A DNA stretch of 64,000 bases from Arachnia propionica (GTDB lineage Bacteria > Actinomycetota > Actinomycetes > Propionibacteriales > Propionibacteriaceae), in contig NZ_RQZG01000004.1 in assembly GCF_003859805.1 (NCBI RefSeq), positions 157,908-221,907 of the forward strand, read 5' to 3'. Below the pieces are notes generated by a model. It saw only the letters and a program-made list of their open reading frames with translations, searched no databases and had not been told where the DNA came from. This document shows positions 26,469 through 36,322 of this stretch, one piece after another (the first letter of the stretch is position 1; every line of letters starts with the position of its first letter). A program made the position numbers and the translations under genes.

Positions 26469-26840
26469 ATGAAATCGCTCCACGTCAAGAAGGGTGACCG
26501 CGTCAAGGTCATCGCGGGGAAGGACAAGGGCACGATCGCCGAGATCATCTCCGTCGACCCGCGCAACCAGAAGGTCACCGTCGCGGGCGTCAACGTCGTC
26601 AAGCGTCACAAGCGTGAGTCGCAGGGTGCGAATGGTCGTCGCATCGAGGGTGGCGTCATCAGCGTGGAGGCACCCATCCACGTGTCCAACGTCCAGCTGG
26701 TCACCAAGGTGGACGGCAAGGAGGTCGTGACCCGCGTCGGCTACGAGCGCGTCACGGTCACCAAGCGCCGTTCCGACGGCTCCGAGTACCAGGCCGAGCG
26801 CAGCAGGCGCATCGCACGCAAGACCGGGAAGGAGATCTGA
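26469..26840 (+). CDS. rplX: 50S ribosomal protein L24
   Basis: A 123-residue L24 with KOW motif ([20 protein letters not shown]), an early assembly initiator of the large subunit. Confidence 0.97.
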   Translation: MKSLHVKKGDRVKVIAGKDKGTIAEIISVDPRNQKVTVAGVNVVKRHKRESQGANGRRIEGGVISVEAPIHVSNVQLVTKVDGKEVVTRVGYERVTVTKRRSDGSEYQAERSRRIARKTGKEI

Positions 26841-27457
26841 TGAGCGAGGTCGAGATCCCGCGTCTGAAGAAGAAGTACCGCGAGCAGATCGTCCCGGCCC
26901 TCCAGGAGGAGTTCAAGTACGCCAACGTCATGCAGATCCCCGGTCTCACCAAGATCGTGGTGAACATGGGTGTCGGTGAGGCTGCCCGCGACTCGAAGAT
27001 CATCGACGGTGCGGTCCGTGACCTGACCGCCATCACCGGTCAGAAGCCCGCGGTGACCAAGGCCCGCAAGTCCATCGCCCAGTTCAAACTGCGCGAGGGC
27101 ATGCCGATCGGCTGCCACGTCACCCTGCGTGGGGACCGGATGTGGGAGTTCGCCGATCGTCTGCTGACCCTGGCCCTGCCCCGTATCCGCGACTTCCGTG
27201 GCCTCAACGGCCGCCAGTTCGACGGCAAGGGCAACTACACCTTCGGTCTGAACGAGCAGGTCATGTTCCTCGAGATCGACCAGGACAAGATCGACCGGGT
27301 CCGGGGCATGGACATCACCTTCGTGACCTCCGCGACCAACGACACGGAGGGGCGGGCGCTGCTGAAGCACCTCGGCTTCCCGTTCAAGGCTGTCGACGAC
27401 CCGAAGAAGGTCAAGTCCAAGCGCGGACCCGCCTTCTACGCCAAGAAGAAGAAGTGA
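26840..27457 (+). CDS. rplE: 50S ribosomal protein L5
   Basis: A 205-residue L5 that binds 5S rRNA. Start overlaps the rplX stop by one base. [19 protein letters not shown] is typical. Confidence 0.98.
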   Translation: MSEVEIPRLKKKYREQIVPALQEEFKYANVMQIPGLTKIVVNMGVGEAARDSKIIDGAVRDLTAITGQKPAVTKARKSIAQFKLREGMPIGCHVTLRGDRMWEFADRLLTLALPRIRDFRGLNGRQFDGKGNYTFGLNEQVMFLEIDQDKIDRVRGMDITFVTSATNDTEGRALLKHLGFPFKAVDDPKKVKSKRGPAFYAKKKK

Positions 27458-27466
27458 GCGTGAACC

Positions 27467-27652
27467 ATGGCTAAGACAGCACTCAAGGTCAAGCAGTCCC
27501 GCAAGCCGAAGTTCGGTGTGCGCGCCTACACCCGTTGCAACCGCTGCGGACGTCCCAAGTCGGTCTACCGCAAGTTCGGTCTGTGCCGTGTCTGCCTGCG
27601 CGAACTGGCCCATGCCGGTCAGCTCCCCGGCGTGACCAAGTCCTCCTGGTGA
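27467..27652 (+). CDS. rpsN: 30S ribosomal protein S14, zinc-binding type
   Basis: A 61-residue S14 with four cysteines at 24, 27, 40 and 43 (CNRC and CRVC), the zinc-containing form. Such genomes often carry a zinc-independent paralogue elsewhere; none is seen here. Confidence 0.98.
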   Translation: MAKTALKVKQSRKPKFGVRAYTRCNRCGRPKSVYRKFGLCRVCLRELAHAGQLPGVTKSSW

Positions 27653-27737
27653 ACCCGGGTCACGAATAGAACTTCCAGATTCAATTTGCCCCAGGTCCTG
27701 ATCCCGGAAACCGGGGCGAGAAAGAAGCCAAACAGCC

Positions 27738-28142
27738 ATGACAATGACTGATCCCATCGCAGACATGCTCACGCGTCTGCGTAACGCCAACCAGGCGTAC
27801 CAGGAGTCGACGACCATGCCGTCGTCGAAGATCAAGGTCGGCATCGCGGAGATTCTGAAGGCCGAGGGTTACATCTCGAACTTCGAGCTGACCGAGGTCG
27901 AAGGACAGGTCGGCAAGGTGCTCAAGGTGACGCTCAAGTACGGGGACTCCCGTGAGCGCTCCATCGCCGGGCTCCGCCGTATCAGCAAGCCCGGTCTTCG
28001 TGTCTACGCGAAGGCCAACGCCCTCCCGAAGGTGCTCGGCGGTCTCGGCATCGCCATCATCTCCACCTCGCAGGGCCTGCTGACCGACAAGCAAGCAAAT
28101 GCCAAGTCCGTCGGCGGGGAAGTCCTCGCCTACGTCTGGTGA
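27738..28142 (+). CDS. rpsH: 30S ribosomal protein S8
   Basis: A 134-residue S8; in E. coli it represses this operon by binding its m[22 protein letters not shown] and [20 protein letters not shown] are family motifs. An 85-base gap precedes it. Two in-frame ATGs (27738 and 27744) are possible starts. Confidence 0.97.
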   Translation: MTMTDPIADMLTRLRNANQAYQESTTMPSSKIKVGIAEILKAEGYISNFELTEVEGQVGKVLKVTLKYGDSRERSIAGLRRISKPGLRVYAKANALPKVLGGLGIAIISTSQGLLTDKQANAKSVGGEVLAYVW

Positions 28143-28170
28143 TTCGACGAGACTGACAAGGAGATAAGAG

Positions 28171-28713
28171 ATGTCACGAATTGGCAGGCTCCCCATCGCG
28201 GTCCCGTCGAACGTCGAGGTGAAGATCGACGGGCAGGACGTGGCGGTCAAGGGCCCCAAGGGTGAGCTGAGGTTCACCGTCCGTGAACCCATCACCGTCG
28301 CGAAGAACGACCAGGGGCAGCTCGAGGTCACCCGCCCCGACGACGAGCGCCTGTCGCGTTCGCTCCACGGGCTGACCCGCACCCTGGTCAACAACATGGT
28401 CGTCGGTGTGACCGAGGGCTACGAGAAGAAGCTCGAGATCGTCGGTGTCGGTTACCGTGTGGTCGCCAAGGGTCCGACGCAGCTGGAGTTCGCACTCGGT
28501 TTCTCGCACCCCGTCGTGGTGAACGCCCCCGAGGGCATCACCTTCACGGTCGACACCCCGACCAAGTTCTCGGTCTCCGGCATCGACAAGCAGCTTGTCG
28601 GTGAGGTGGCCGCGAACATCCGCAAGATCCGCAAGCCCGAGCCCTACAAGGGCAAGGGTGTCCGCTACGCGGGCGAGCACGTCCGCCGCAAGGCCGGAAA
28701 GGCTGGTAAGTAA
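28171..28713 (+). CDS. rplF: 50S ribosomal protein L6
   Basis: A 180-residue L6. [20 protein letters not shown] and [20 protein letters not shown] are typical. Confidence 0.98.
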   Translation: MSRIGRLPIAVPSNVEVKIDGQDVAVKGPKGELRFTVREPITVAKNDQGQLEVTRPDDERLSRSLHGLTRTLVNNMVVGVTEGYEKKLEIVGVGYRVVAKGPTQLEFALGFSHPVVVNAPEGITFTVDTPTKFSVSGIDKQLVGEVAANIRKIRKPEPYKGKGVRYAGEHVRRKAGKAGK

Positions 28714-29096
28714 TGGCTATCTCGCTTGGCATGCGCAAGGGCCTCGCGGCGAAGGCCGCTTCCCGGGCTCGCCGCCAGCTGCGCGGTCGCAAGAAGATCA
28801 ACGGCACCACGGCGCGTCCGCGCATGGTGGTCACCCGTTCCGCACGTCACCTGTTCGTCCAGGTGATCGACGACACCGTGGGGCACACCCTGGCCTCCGC
28901 CTCCACCATGGAGGCGGACCTGCGTGTGCTCGAGGGCACCAAGTCCGACAAGGCGCGCAAGGTCGGTGAGCTGATCGCCGAGCGCGCGAAGAAGGCCGGT
29001 GTCGAGAACGTGGTCTTCGACCGCGCCGGGAACAAGTACCACGGCCGGATCGCGGCGCTCGCTGACGCGGCGCGCGAGGCCGGTCTCGGATTCTGA
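28713..29096 (+). CDS. rplR: 50S ribosomal protein L18
   Basis: A 127-residue L18, which carries 5S rRNA into the large subunit. Start overlaps the rplF stop (TAATG). Confidence 0.98.
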   Translation: MAISLGMRKGLAAKAASRARRQLRGRKKINGTTARPRMVVTRSARHLFVQVIDDTVGHTLASASTMEADLRVLEGTKSDKARKVGELIAERAKKAGVENVVFDRAGNKYHGRIAALADAAREAGLGF

Positions 29097-29120
29097 CACG
29101 ACGAGAGGATAGGGAACACG

Positions 29121-29726
29121 ATGAGTGAGACCCAGCAGCGCGGCGATCGCCGCGGTGGGGAGCGTCGTGGCCGTGACGATCGTCGTGGCCAGGCGTCCAA
29201 GGAAGAGAAGAACCAGTACCTCGAGCGCGTGGTTGCCATCAACCGCGTTGCGAAGGTCGTCCAGGGTGGTCGGCGTTTCAGCTTCACCGCGCTGGTCGTC
29301 GTCGGTGACGGTGAGGGCATGGTCGGTGTCGGCTACGGCAAGGCGAAGGAGGTGCCGGCTGCCATCGCCAAGGGCGTGGAGGAGGCCAAGAAGCACTTCT
29401 TCCGGGTGCCGCTGATCCAGCGCACCATCCCGCACCCGGTGCAGGGCGAGAAGGCGGCAGGCATCGTGCTGCTGCGTCCGGCCTCCCCGGGTACCGGTGT
29501 CATCGCTGGCGGCTCGGCCCGTGCGGTGCTCGAGTGCGCGGGTGTGCAGGACGTGCTCGCGAAGTCGCTCGGCTCCTCCAACGCCATCAATGTCGTGCAC
29601 GCGACGGTGGCGGCCCTTCAGGGCCTCGAGGAGCCGGAGGCCGTCGCGAAGCGTCGTGGCCTGCCCGTCGAGGACGTTGCCCCGGCAGCCCTGCTGCGGG
29701 CACGCAAGGAAGAGGTGGCTCGCTGA
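29121..29726 (+). CDS. rpsE: 30S ribosomal protein S5
   Basis: A 201-residue S5, important for decoding accuracy. A charged N-terminal extension rich in R, G and D (residues 1-25) precedes the double-stranded RNA-binding domain, as in other actinobacteria. Confidence 0.98.
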   Translation: MSETQQRGDRRGGERRGRDDRRGQASKEEKNQYLERVVAINRVAKVVQGGRRFSFTALVVVGDGEGMVGVGYGKAKEVPAAIAKGVEEAKKHFFRVPLIQRTIPHPVQGEKAAGIVLLRPASPGTGVIAGGSARAVLECAGVQDVLAKSLGSSNAINVVHATVAALQGLEEPEAVAKRRGLPVEDVAPAALLRARKEEVAR

Positions 29727-29908
29727 TGGCTGACCTGAAGATCACCCAGATCAAGTCCGGGATCGGCGGCAAGGACTACCAGAAGGCGACGCTTCGCACT
29801 CTGGGCCTGAAGCGCATCGGTGACTCCGTCGTGCGTGAGGATCGTCCCGAGGTGCTCGGCATGATCCGTACCGTCGCCCACCTCGTGGAAGTGGAAGAGG
29901 TCAAGTAA
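29726..29908 (+). CDS. rpmD: 50S ribosomal protein L30
   Basis: A 60-residue L30 ([20 protein letters not shown]). Start at 29726 overlaps the rpsE stop (TGATG) and the stop overlaps rplO (TAATG). Confidence 0.97.
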   Translation: MADLKITQIKSGIGGKDYQKATLRTLGLKRIGDSVVREDRPEVLGMIRTVAHLVEVEEVK

Positions 29909-30348
29909 TGGCTCTCAAGATTCATCACCTGCGCCCCGCCCCGGGGGCCAACACCCCCAAGACCCGTGTCGGTCGCGGTGAGGCCTCCAAGGGCAAGACC
30001 GCTGGTCGCGGCACGAAGGGGACCGGCGCCCGCAAGAACGTCCCGGCGAACTTCGAGGGCGGCCAGATGCCGATGCACATGCGGATCCCGAAGCTCAAGG
30101 GCTTCAAGAACCCGTTCCGTGTCGAGTACCAGGTCGTCAACGTCGGCCGGCTGGCCGAGCTGTTCCCCAAGGGGGGCGCGGTCACCGTCGAGGACCTGGT
30201 CGAGGCCGGTGCCGTGCGTCGTGGCCAGCTCGTCAAGGTGCTCGGCAACGGTGACATCGCCGTGGCGCTGAACGTCACCGCCCACTCGTTCTCGAACTCC
30301 GCCAAGGAGAAGCTGGCAGCTGCCGGTGGCTCCGCCGTGGAGGCCTGA
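29908..30348 (+). CDS. rplO: 50S ribosomal protein L15
   Basis: A 146-residue L15; [20 protein letters not shown] is the glycine-rich N-terminal signature. Last gene of this unit: secY is separated from it by a terminator and a phosphatase gene. Confidence 0.98.
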   Translation: MALKIHHLRPAPGANTPKTRVGRGEASKGKTAGRGTKGTGARKNVPANFEGGQMPMHMRIPKLKGFKNPFRVEYQVVNVGRLAELFPKGGAVTVEDLVEAGAVRRGQLVKVLGNGDIAVALNVTAHSFSNSAKEKLAAAGGSAVEA

Positions 30349-30359
30349 GACATCACGTC

Positions 30360-30400
30360 AACCACGTGGCCGATCCCTCTCAGGGATCGGCCACGTGGTT
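30360..30400 (+). terminator. Terminator of the spc operon
   Basis: A perfect 19-base-pair stem (left arm 30360-30378, right arm 30382-30400) with a three-base loop CTC, followed by TTCT. This is the cleanest intrinsic terminator in the window. Confidence 0.92.
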
Positions 30401-30601
30401 TTCTGCACTGCCCCACTTTTGGCCACATTCATCCCGGACTACGGGGACCGAGCCGTGATGTGCCGCCGCCGTCCCCAGGGAGAATCCGGTGTCTGTCCAG
30501 GGTTTCGGCCATGCAGCACAGGAGTTTCGTGGTGAATCGCACACACCGGTCGTGGGTGCACGTCGGCTTGCTGGCCGAAGGTGAGTGACCTTTCGGACGG
30601 C

Positions 30602-30629
30602 TTGGCAAGGCGGGGGGGACGGCTAGTCT
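30602..30629 (+). promoter_or_regulatory. Probable promoter of the phosphatase gene
   Basis: TTGGCA (30602-30607) and TAGTCT (30624-30629) are 16 bases apart, followed by a leader of about 115 bases containing a GTCCGGCTGGTGCAGCCGGA hairpin at 30657-30676. The rest of the 396-base gap after rplO shows no gene. Confidence 0.5.
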
Positions 30630-30744
30630 GAGGGCATTGGGTTTGCGACAGCGCAGGTCCGGCTGGTGCAGCCGGATGTGCTGAGCGTGATGAGTGTGGA
30701 GTCGATGAGGTGGGGTGGTCCCGTGAACGTGAGGACTCAGGCAG

Positions 30745-31311
30745 ATGGTGACGCCTGAGGCACCCGCGCAGATCTGGTTCGTCTGCACCGGGAACGTCTG
30801 TCGCTCCGCCTATGCGGAGGCGGCCCTGAGACAGCGCCTCGGCCCCGATGCGGTCGTCGGGGTGGAGTCGGCGGGCACCCAGGCCATGATCGGTCGGGGC
30901 ATGGATGAGACGATGGCCACCGCTGCCATCTCGAAGGGGCTCCAGAACACCTCCCACCGGGCCAAACAGCTGTGCCCGAAGGGACTCGAGGAGGCCTGTC
31001 TGGTCTTCGTGTTCTCCCCGGAACACCGGCAGTGGGTGGCCGAGAACTGCCCGGAGGTGTTGCCACGGACGCTGTCACTGGGACAGACCCATGCCGCGTT
31101 GGCGACCCTGCCCGAAGGGGAGCGGATCTCGATCAGCCAGCTCGCCGACGCCGTGCAGTCGGTCCGTCCCGAGTCCGAGGAGGCGGACTGGATCCCGGAC
31201 CCGTACAAACTCGGACTCGACGCTGCGTTGACGGCGGTCGCACGGATCTCTGCGGCACTGGACACCTTCCTGGCCCGGGTCGTGCTGGAGGAGGCCGCGG
31301 TCCTGGCCTGA
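30745..31311 (+). CDS. Low-molecular-weight protein tyrosine (or arginine) phosphatase
   Basis: A 188-residue cytoplasmic phosphatase. VCTGNVCRSAYAEAAL holds the C-x5-R catalytic loop followed by serine, and the general acid aspartate is in WIPDPYK. Relatives dephosphorylate tyrosine kinases of capsule systems, or protein arginine (YwlE). It sits between rplO and secY with its own promoter, an unusual insertion. Confidence 0.88.
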   Translation: MVTPEAPAQIWFVCTGNVCRSAYAEAALRQRLGPDAVVGVESAGTQAMIGRGMDETMATAAISKGLQNTSHRAKQLCPKGLEEACLVFVFSPEHRQWVAENCPEVLPRTLSLGQTHAALATLPEGERISISQLADAVQSVRPESEEADWIPDPYKLGLDAALTAVARISAALDTFLARVVLEEAAVLA

Positions 31312-31355
31312 GTGGTGGACGGGCTGGCGTGTGACCTGCCCAGATCGTGTGCGCG

Positions 31356-31385
31356 TTGGGGATACCGCGTTCCACTTGCTACGCT
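31356..31385 (+). promoter_or_regulatory. Probable promoter of secY-adk-map
   Basis: TTGGGG (31356-31361) and TACGCT (31380-31385) separated by 18 bases, about 62 bases before the secY start. The infA promoter has the same TTGGGG element. Confidence 0.5.
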
Positions 31386-31446
31386 TCCTAGGTTGCCTGA
31401 TCTGGGCGCACCATCGAAGAAGTAGAGACATTGAAAGAGGGGCCGG

Positions 31447-32751
31447 ATGCTCTCCGCCTTCGCAAGCGCATTCAAGACGCCTGAGCTGCGCAAGAAGATC
31501 TTTTTCACGCTGGGGGTCCTCCTGGTGTTCCGCCTCGGGTCCTCCATCCCGGCGCCGAACGTGAACATGCAGCAGCTCCAGTTCTGTGTGACCTACGCCC
31601 AGTCCGGGGCCCAGGCCGGCATCTACTCGATGATCAACCTGTTCTCCGGCGGTGCCCTGCTGAGGCTGTCGATCTTCGCCCTCGGCGTGATGCCCTACAT
31701 CACGGCCTCGATCATCCTGCAACTGCTCACCGTCGTGATCCCGCGTCTCGAGGCGTTGAAGAAGGAGGGCGCGGCCGGTCAGGCCAAGATCACCCAGTAC
31801 ACCCGCTACCTCACCCTGGTGCTGGCACTGCTGCAGTCCGCCGGGTTCGTCACCATGGCGCGGTCCGGACAGCTGCTCAACGACTGCACGGGGATCCTCC
31901 ACACCCAGGAGATCTTCCCCCTGGTCACGATGGTGCTCACCATGACCGCCGGCACCGTCGTCATCATGTGGCTCGGCGAGCTCATCACCGAGCGTGGTGT
32001 GGGCAACGGCATGTCCGTGCTGATCTTCACCCAGATCGCCGCATCCTTCCCGGCCGGGCTGTGGTCGATCAAGCAGGCCCGCCCCGGCGCCACCGGCTGG
32101 TTCCTGCTCGCCATCGTCATCGCCATCGGTCTGCTCGTGATGCTGGGCATCCTGTTCATCGAGCAGGGGCAGCGCCGGGTCCCCGTCCAGTACGCCAAGC
32201 GGATGGTCGGCAGACGTCTGGTCGGTGGCTCGACCACCTACATCCCGCTCAAGGTGAACCAGTCCGGCGTCATCCCGGTGATCTTCGCCAGCTCCATCCT
32301 CTACCTGCCCACGCTGATCGCCCTGTTCCGTCCGGAGTCCGCCTTCGGACAGTGGGTCGGGGTGAACTTCAACCCCAACGGGTGGCTCTACGGCGTGATG
32401 CAGTTCTTCCTCATCATCGCGTTCTGTTACTTCTACGTGGCGATCTCCTTCAACTCGCAGGAGGTCTCCGACAACATGAAGAAGTACGGCGGCTTCATCC
32501 CGGGCATCCGGGCAGGCAAGCCGACGGAGCGCTACCTCAACTACGTGCTCAACCGGCTGACCGCCCCCGGATCGCTGTACCTGGCCTCGATCGCGCTGCT
32601 GCCCACCCTGGCGTTCATCGCGGTCCAGGCCAACGAGAACTTCCCGTTCGGTGGAACCTCGATCCTCATCATCGTCGGCGTCGGACTCGACACCGTGAAG
32701 CGGATCGAGAGCCAGCTGCAGCAACGCAACTATGAGGGCTTCCTGCGATGA
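31447..32751 (+). CDS. secY: Protein translocase subunit SecY
   Basis: The 434-residue channel subunit of the general secretion translocase, with ten membrane segments. [20 protein letters not shown], the plug region, and the cytoplasmic loops [17 protein letters not shown] and [20 protein letters not shown] are characteristic. It leads an operon with adk and map. Confidence 0.98.
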   Translation: MLSAFASAFKTPELRKKIFFTLGVLLVFRLGSSIPAPNVNMQQLQFCVTYAQSGAQAGIYSMINLFSGGALLRLSIFALGVMPYITASIILQLLTVVIPRLEALKKEGAAGQAKITQYTRYLTLVLALLQSAGFVTMARSGQLLNDCTGILHTQEIFPLVTMVLTMTAGTVVIMWLGELITERGVGNGMSVLIFTQIAASFPAGLWSIKQARPGATGWFLLAIVIAIGLLVMLGILFIEQGQRRVPVQYAKRMVGRRLVGGSTTYIPLKVNQSGVIPVIFASSILYLPTLIALFRPESAFGQWVGVNFNPNGWLYGVMQFFLIIAFCYFYVAISFNSQEVSDNMKKYGGFIPGIRAGKPTERYLNYVLNRLTAPGSLYLASIALLPTLAFIAVQANENFPFGGTSILIIVGVGLDTVKRIESQLQQRNYEGFLR

Positions 32752-33326
32752 GACTGCTGATCATGGGGGCCCCTGGTGCAGGCAAGGGGACCCAGGCCAC
32801 GGCGCTCGCCGCGGCCTACGGCATCCCGGCCATCTCCACCGGGGACATCTTCCGGGCCCACATCAAGGGTGAGACCGAGCTGGGACTCCAGGTCAAGGCC
32901 CTGATCGATGCGGGGGAGTACGTGCCCGACGACGTGACCGAGGCCATCGTCGCGGAGCGCATCGCCGAGGATGACTGTGCTCCCGGTTTCCTGCTCGACG
33001 GGTTCCCGCGCACCATGCACCAGGTCCACTTCCTGGACCGCCACCTGGCGGGGCAGGGCCTCAGGCTCGACGCCGTCGTCTCACTCATGGTGGAGCCCGA
33101 CGTCCTGGTCTCACGTCTGCTGGACCGAGCGGCCAAGGAGGGCCGGGCAGACGACAACGAGGAGACCATCCGGCGTCGGATGGAGGTCTACGCCGGGCAG
33201 ACCGCGCCGCTGCTGTTCCACTACGAGAACCACGGGATGCTCATCGAGGTGGAAGGGACCGGAACCGTCGAGGAGGTGCGGGAGCGGATGCTCGCCGCCG
33301 TCGCCGAACGAATCCCCGAGGCCTGA
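32748..33326 (+). CDS. adk: Adenylate kinase
   Basis: Interconverts ATP, ADP and AMP. The 192-residue protein has the P-loop [10 protein letters not shown] (7-16), AMP-site STGDIFR and DGFPRT, and the short lid of actinobacterial enzymes without a zinc knuckle. Start overlaps the secY stop (ATGA). Confidence 0.97.
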   Translation: MRLLIMGAPGAGKGTQATALAAAYGIPAISTGDIFRAHIKGETELGLQVKALIDAGEYVPDDVTEAIVAERIAEDDCAPGFLLDGFPRTMHQVHFLDRHLAGQGLRLDAVVSLMVEPDVLVSRLLDRAAKEGRADDNEETIRRRMEVYAGQTAPLLFHYENHGMLIEVEGTGTVEEVRERMLAAVAERIPEA

Positions 33327-33327
33327 G

Positions 33328-34155
33328 GTGACGATCGAGGTCAAGACCGCCGCGCAGTTGCTGAAGATGCGCCAGGCGGGGCTTGTCGTGGCCGAAGGGT
33401 TGCGGCAGATGCGTCAGGCCGCGGTCCCCGGGGTCACCACCGCTGACATCGACGCGGTGGGACGGCGAGTGCTGGCCGAGGCCGGGGCACAGTCCAACTT
33501 CGACGGCTACGGGGCCGAGTACGGCACTCCCTTCAAGGGGGTGGCCTGCATCTCCGTCAATGACGAACTGGTGCACGGCATGCCGGGCAGACGTGTCATC
33601 CGTGAAGGAGACCTGGTCTCCGTGGACTTCGGTGCCGTCGTGGACGGCTGGCACGGTGATGCGGCACGTACCTTCATCGTCGGGGAAGGGCGCCCGGAGG
33701 ACGAGCAGCTCAACCAGGCCACCCGGGAGGCCCTGTGGGCCGGGATCGCGGCGGTACGTGACGGCTGTCGGGTGGTGGACATCTCCCGGGCCATCGAGCG
33801 CAGCGTCACGTCGCAGCCACGTCGTTACGGTTCGCTCAAGGAGTACACCGGTCACGGCATCGGCTCCCAGATGCACATGGACCCCGACGTGCCCAACCAG
33901 GCCCGCAGGTCTCCCAGCACACGACTCCGTGTCGGCATGGCGATCGCCATCGAGCCGATGCTGACTCTGGGGCTGCACCAGACGGTGCTGGGCGATGACG
34001 AGTGGACGGTGCTGAGCCGGGATGGATCCCGTGGCTCGCACTGGGAGAACACGGTGGCCATCACCGAGCACGGTGTGTGGGTGCTCACCGAGCCCGACGG
34101 GGGGCGTGCCGAGCTCGAGGCCAGGGGAGTACCGTTCGGGCCGCTGGGTGAGTGA
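33328..34155 (+). CDS. map: Methionine aminopeptidase, type I
   Basis: Removes the initiator methionine. The 275-residue enzyme has metal ligands in VDFGAVVDGWHGDAART, YTGHGIG, AIEPM and HWENTVAITE (D, D, H, E, E). The GTG at 33328, one base after the adk stop, gives the usual N-terminus VEVKTAAQLLKMRQAG. In many actinobacteria infA follows directly; here four other genes intervene. Confidence 0.95.
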   Translation: MTIEVKTAAQLLKMRQAGLVVAEGLRQMRQAAVPGVTTADIDAVGRRVLAEAGAQSNFDGYGAEYGTPFKGVACISVNDELVHGMPGRRVIREGDLVSVDFGAVVDGWHGDAARTFIVGEGRPEDEQLNQATREALWAGIAAVRDGCRVVDISRAIERSVTSQPRRYGSLKEYTGHGIGSQMHMDPDVPNQARRSPSTRLRVGMAIAIEPMLTLGLHQTVLGDDEWTVLSRDGSRGSHWENTVAITEHGVWVLTEPDGGRAELEARGVPFGPLGE

Positions 34156-34179
34156 GCCGGACATCCTTAGAATGACGGC

Positions 34180-35115
34180 ATGACCGGTCCTGATCCCAGA
34201 CGTGGCTCCCGAACCAGGAGCCAGCGATCCGATCTCCGGGAGCGTGGGGTCATCGTCCTGCTGAGCGTGCTCCTCGTGGTCGTCGTGGCCGCGATCGGCT
34301 GGAACCTCACCTCCTCGACCACGGGTGCGCGACCGACACCGGCGACGCAGGTCTCGACACCGCCTGCCCGGGAGCACTCGGCGTCCGACAGCAGCCGTGC
34401 TGCCGACCACGAGCAGCTTGACAGCTCCGTCGACACGGGGGAGACGGTGACGCAGTATCAGCGGGCACTCGAGGAGTCCCCTCTCTATGATCACCCGGCC
34501 CCGAGGCTGACCGCCTGTCCGGAACCTGTCGTCGTGGACACCCGGGAACAGTACGAGGCCGCGGTCATCGCCCAGGTGACCTGTCTCCACCAGGCCTGGT
34601 CGCCCGTACTGGCGGAGCTGGGTCTGTCGCAGGACAGGCCGGACGTGGTGTTCTTCCGGGGGAGCGGGACCGATTCGGCCTGCGGAGCCCTCGATGCACC
34701 GGCCTTCTACTGCTCCCTCGAGGGCGGCACCCTGCACTTCGGCGATGGCCATCTCGAGATGGCCAGGGAATGGAGCCACTCGATCAACGAGATGGTCAAC
34801 CACGAGTACGGTCATCACCTGCAGGCCGTGGCCGGGATGACACTGGCCAGGACCAGGTTGGGGGACACGGTGGAACTGGAACGACGCTCCGAGCTGCAGG
34901 CGATCTGCTGGTCGGCGATGATGACCGTCCACAATGACGCGGTCCAGCTGGACCGGGCTGCTCGTGCCGGGTGGCAGAACCGATTGGAGACCATGCTCGC
35001 CGATGAGCGGCACGGCACCCAGGAATCCTTGATCCGCTGGGGTCAGCGTGGTCTCGACGCCAGGAGCATCGGTGACTGCAACACTTGGACCGTGTCCGAG
35101 AAGGAGGTGGCCTGA
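34180..35115 (+). CDS. Membrane-anchored zinc metalloprotease-like protein, copy 1
   Basis: A 311-residue protein with one N-terminal transmembrane segment (23-42), a low-complexity linker and an extracytoplasmic domain. NHEYGHHLQ carries the zincin HExxH motif (H208, E209, H212) and ELQA (E238) is a candidate third ligand, as in the neutral zinc metallopeptidase (YpfJ-like) group. Cysteines in TACPEP, SACGA, FYCSL and GDCNTW probably form disulfides. TAGAAT at 34168-34173 ends six bases before the ATG, suggesting a leaderless transcript. A paralogue follows immediately. Confidence 0.8.
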   Translation: MTGPDPRRGSRTRSQRSDLRERGVIVLLSVLLVVVVAAIGWNLTSSTTGARPTPATQVSTPPAREHSASDSSRAADHEQLDSSVDTGETVTQYQRALEESPLYDHPAPRLTACPEPVVVDTREQYEAAVIAQVTCLHQAWSPVLAELGLSQDRPDVVFFRGSGTDSACGALDAPAFYCSLEGGTLHFGDGHLEMAREWSHSINEMVNHEYGHHLQAVAGMTLARTRLGDTVELERRSELQAICWSAMMTVHNDAVQLDRAARAGWQNRLETMLADERHGTQESLIRWGQRGLDARSIGDCNTWTVSEKEVA

Positions 35116-35116
35116 G

Positions 35117-36313
35117 ATGAGCCTGACCCCGCAGTGGCGTCCGAACCATCCTCCGCGACCACCACTGCAACCGGCGTGGCGGCCCCAGCCGTGGGTCGGG
35201 AACCATCAGAGCTCGGGTTTCGGCCAGCAGGGTGGCTGGGTGCCACCTCGAGCACCGATGCCCCCGCGAAGCGGTCCTTCACGCAACCCGCTGTGGGTGG
35301 TGCTGGTGGTGCTGCTGCTGGTCGCCGTCGGCCTCTTCGGGCGCCTGTGGGGGACGGTGCTGGACGGTCAGCGTCGTGCTGCCGCGGAGGCCTCCCCGGG
35401 TCACTCCACCCAACAGGCCAGACCCACTCGGTCGACGCAGAGCCCGGGGCCGAGCACGAGCAGTCCTGCCACCTCGACGGCGACCCCCACCCGGACCCGA
35501 AGCGCCTCCCCCACACCGACACCGACCCCCACCCCCACTCCGGAGACGGCGCCGGAGCCGACCGATTCGAATCCTGAGCCCACGACCGGGTGGCGGTTGC
35601 CAAAGGTGGTCAACGAGGAACTCCCGGCCCCGAGTGCGACCAGTGGGCCGTGGGCGAGGCTGCAGCAGTCCCCGTTGTACGACCAGTTCTGGCCGGGGAT
35701 GCCGGGCTGCGCCGAGGCGACCCACATCGAGACCGTCGAGGAACTGGAAACCGTGGCGCGCACCGAGCTCGACTGCCTGGAGGCCAACTGGAGGCCACTG
35801 CTGGAGCGGCTGGGCCTGCCCACCCACCCCGTCCCGCTGCACGTCTTCGAGGGAGACAGCATCAACACGCCGTGCGGTGAGTCCAGCTCGACCCAGGGCT
35901 TCTACTGCTCGGCCAACGGTGGTGCCATCTACATCAGCACGAAGGCGATGGACCCGTCCCAGTACTCCAAGCTCTGGGTCAAGCGGATGATGTTCCACGA
36001 GTACGCGCATCACCTGCAGAGCCTGATCGGGGTGTTCTACAACATGGCTGACGTCGAGGACCAGGCTGATGCCACCCGTCGGCTGGAGGTGCAGGCCGAG
36101 TGCATGGCGATGGGGATCCTGCGTCGGGACCCCACCTGGCCCATCACGAAGAAGAACTACCGGGAGATCGAGGAGCTCCTGGTCAACTTCGTCGACGACG
36201 GTGTCCACGGCACCCCGGAGACCCTCAGCCGATGGGGCATCCGGGCCTACCACTCCCGGACCATCGGTGAGGGCTGCAACACCTGGCTCGTGGCGGACGG
36301 CGAGATCAAGTAG
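35117..36313 (+). CDS. Membrane-anchored zinc metalloprotease-like protein, copy 2
   Basis: A 398-residue paralogue of the preceding gene, starting one base after its stop and following AAGGAGG. It has a proline-rich cytoplasmic N-terminus, one membrane segment (about 59-78), a T/S/P-rich stalk (95-155, including a PTPTPTPTP run) and a protease domain. FHEYAHHLQ gives HExxH (H294, E295, H298) and E324 in RRLEVQAEC fits the third ligand. The two share LQQSPLYD/LEESPLYD, GFYCS/AFYCS, HGTPETLSRWG/HGTQESLIRWG and GxCNTW. Substrate unknown; possibly cell-envelope proteolysis. Confidence 0.82.
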   Translation: MSLTPQWRPNHPPRPPLQPAWRPQPWVGNHQSSGFGQQGGWVPPRAPMPPRSGPSRNPLWVVLVVLLLVAVGLFGRLWGTVLDGQRRAAAEASPGHSTQQARPTRSTQSPGPSTSSPATSTATPTRTRSASPTPTPTPTPTPETAPEPTDSNPEPTTGWRLPKVVNEELPAPSATSGPWARLQQSPLYDQFWPGMPGCAEATHIETVEELETVARTELDCLEANWRPLLERLGLPTHPVPLHVFEGDSINTPCGESSSTQGFYCSANGGAIYISTKAMDPSQYSKLWVKRMMFHEYAHHLQSLIGVFYNMADVEDQADATRRLEVQAECMAMGILRRDPTWPITKKNYREIEELLVNFVDDGVHGTPETLSRWGIRAYHSRTIGEGCNTWLVADGEIK

Positions 36314-36322
36314 CCTCGGGTC

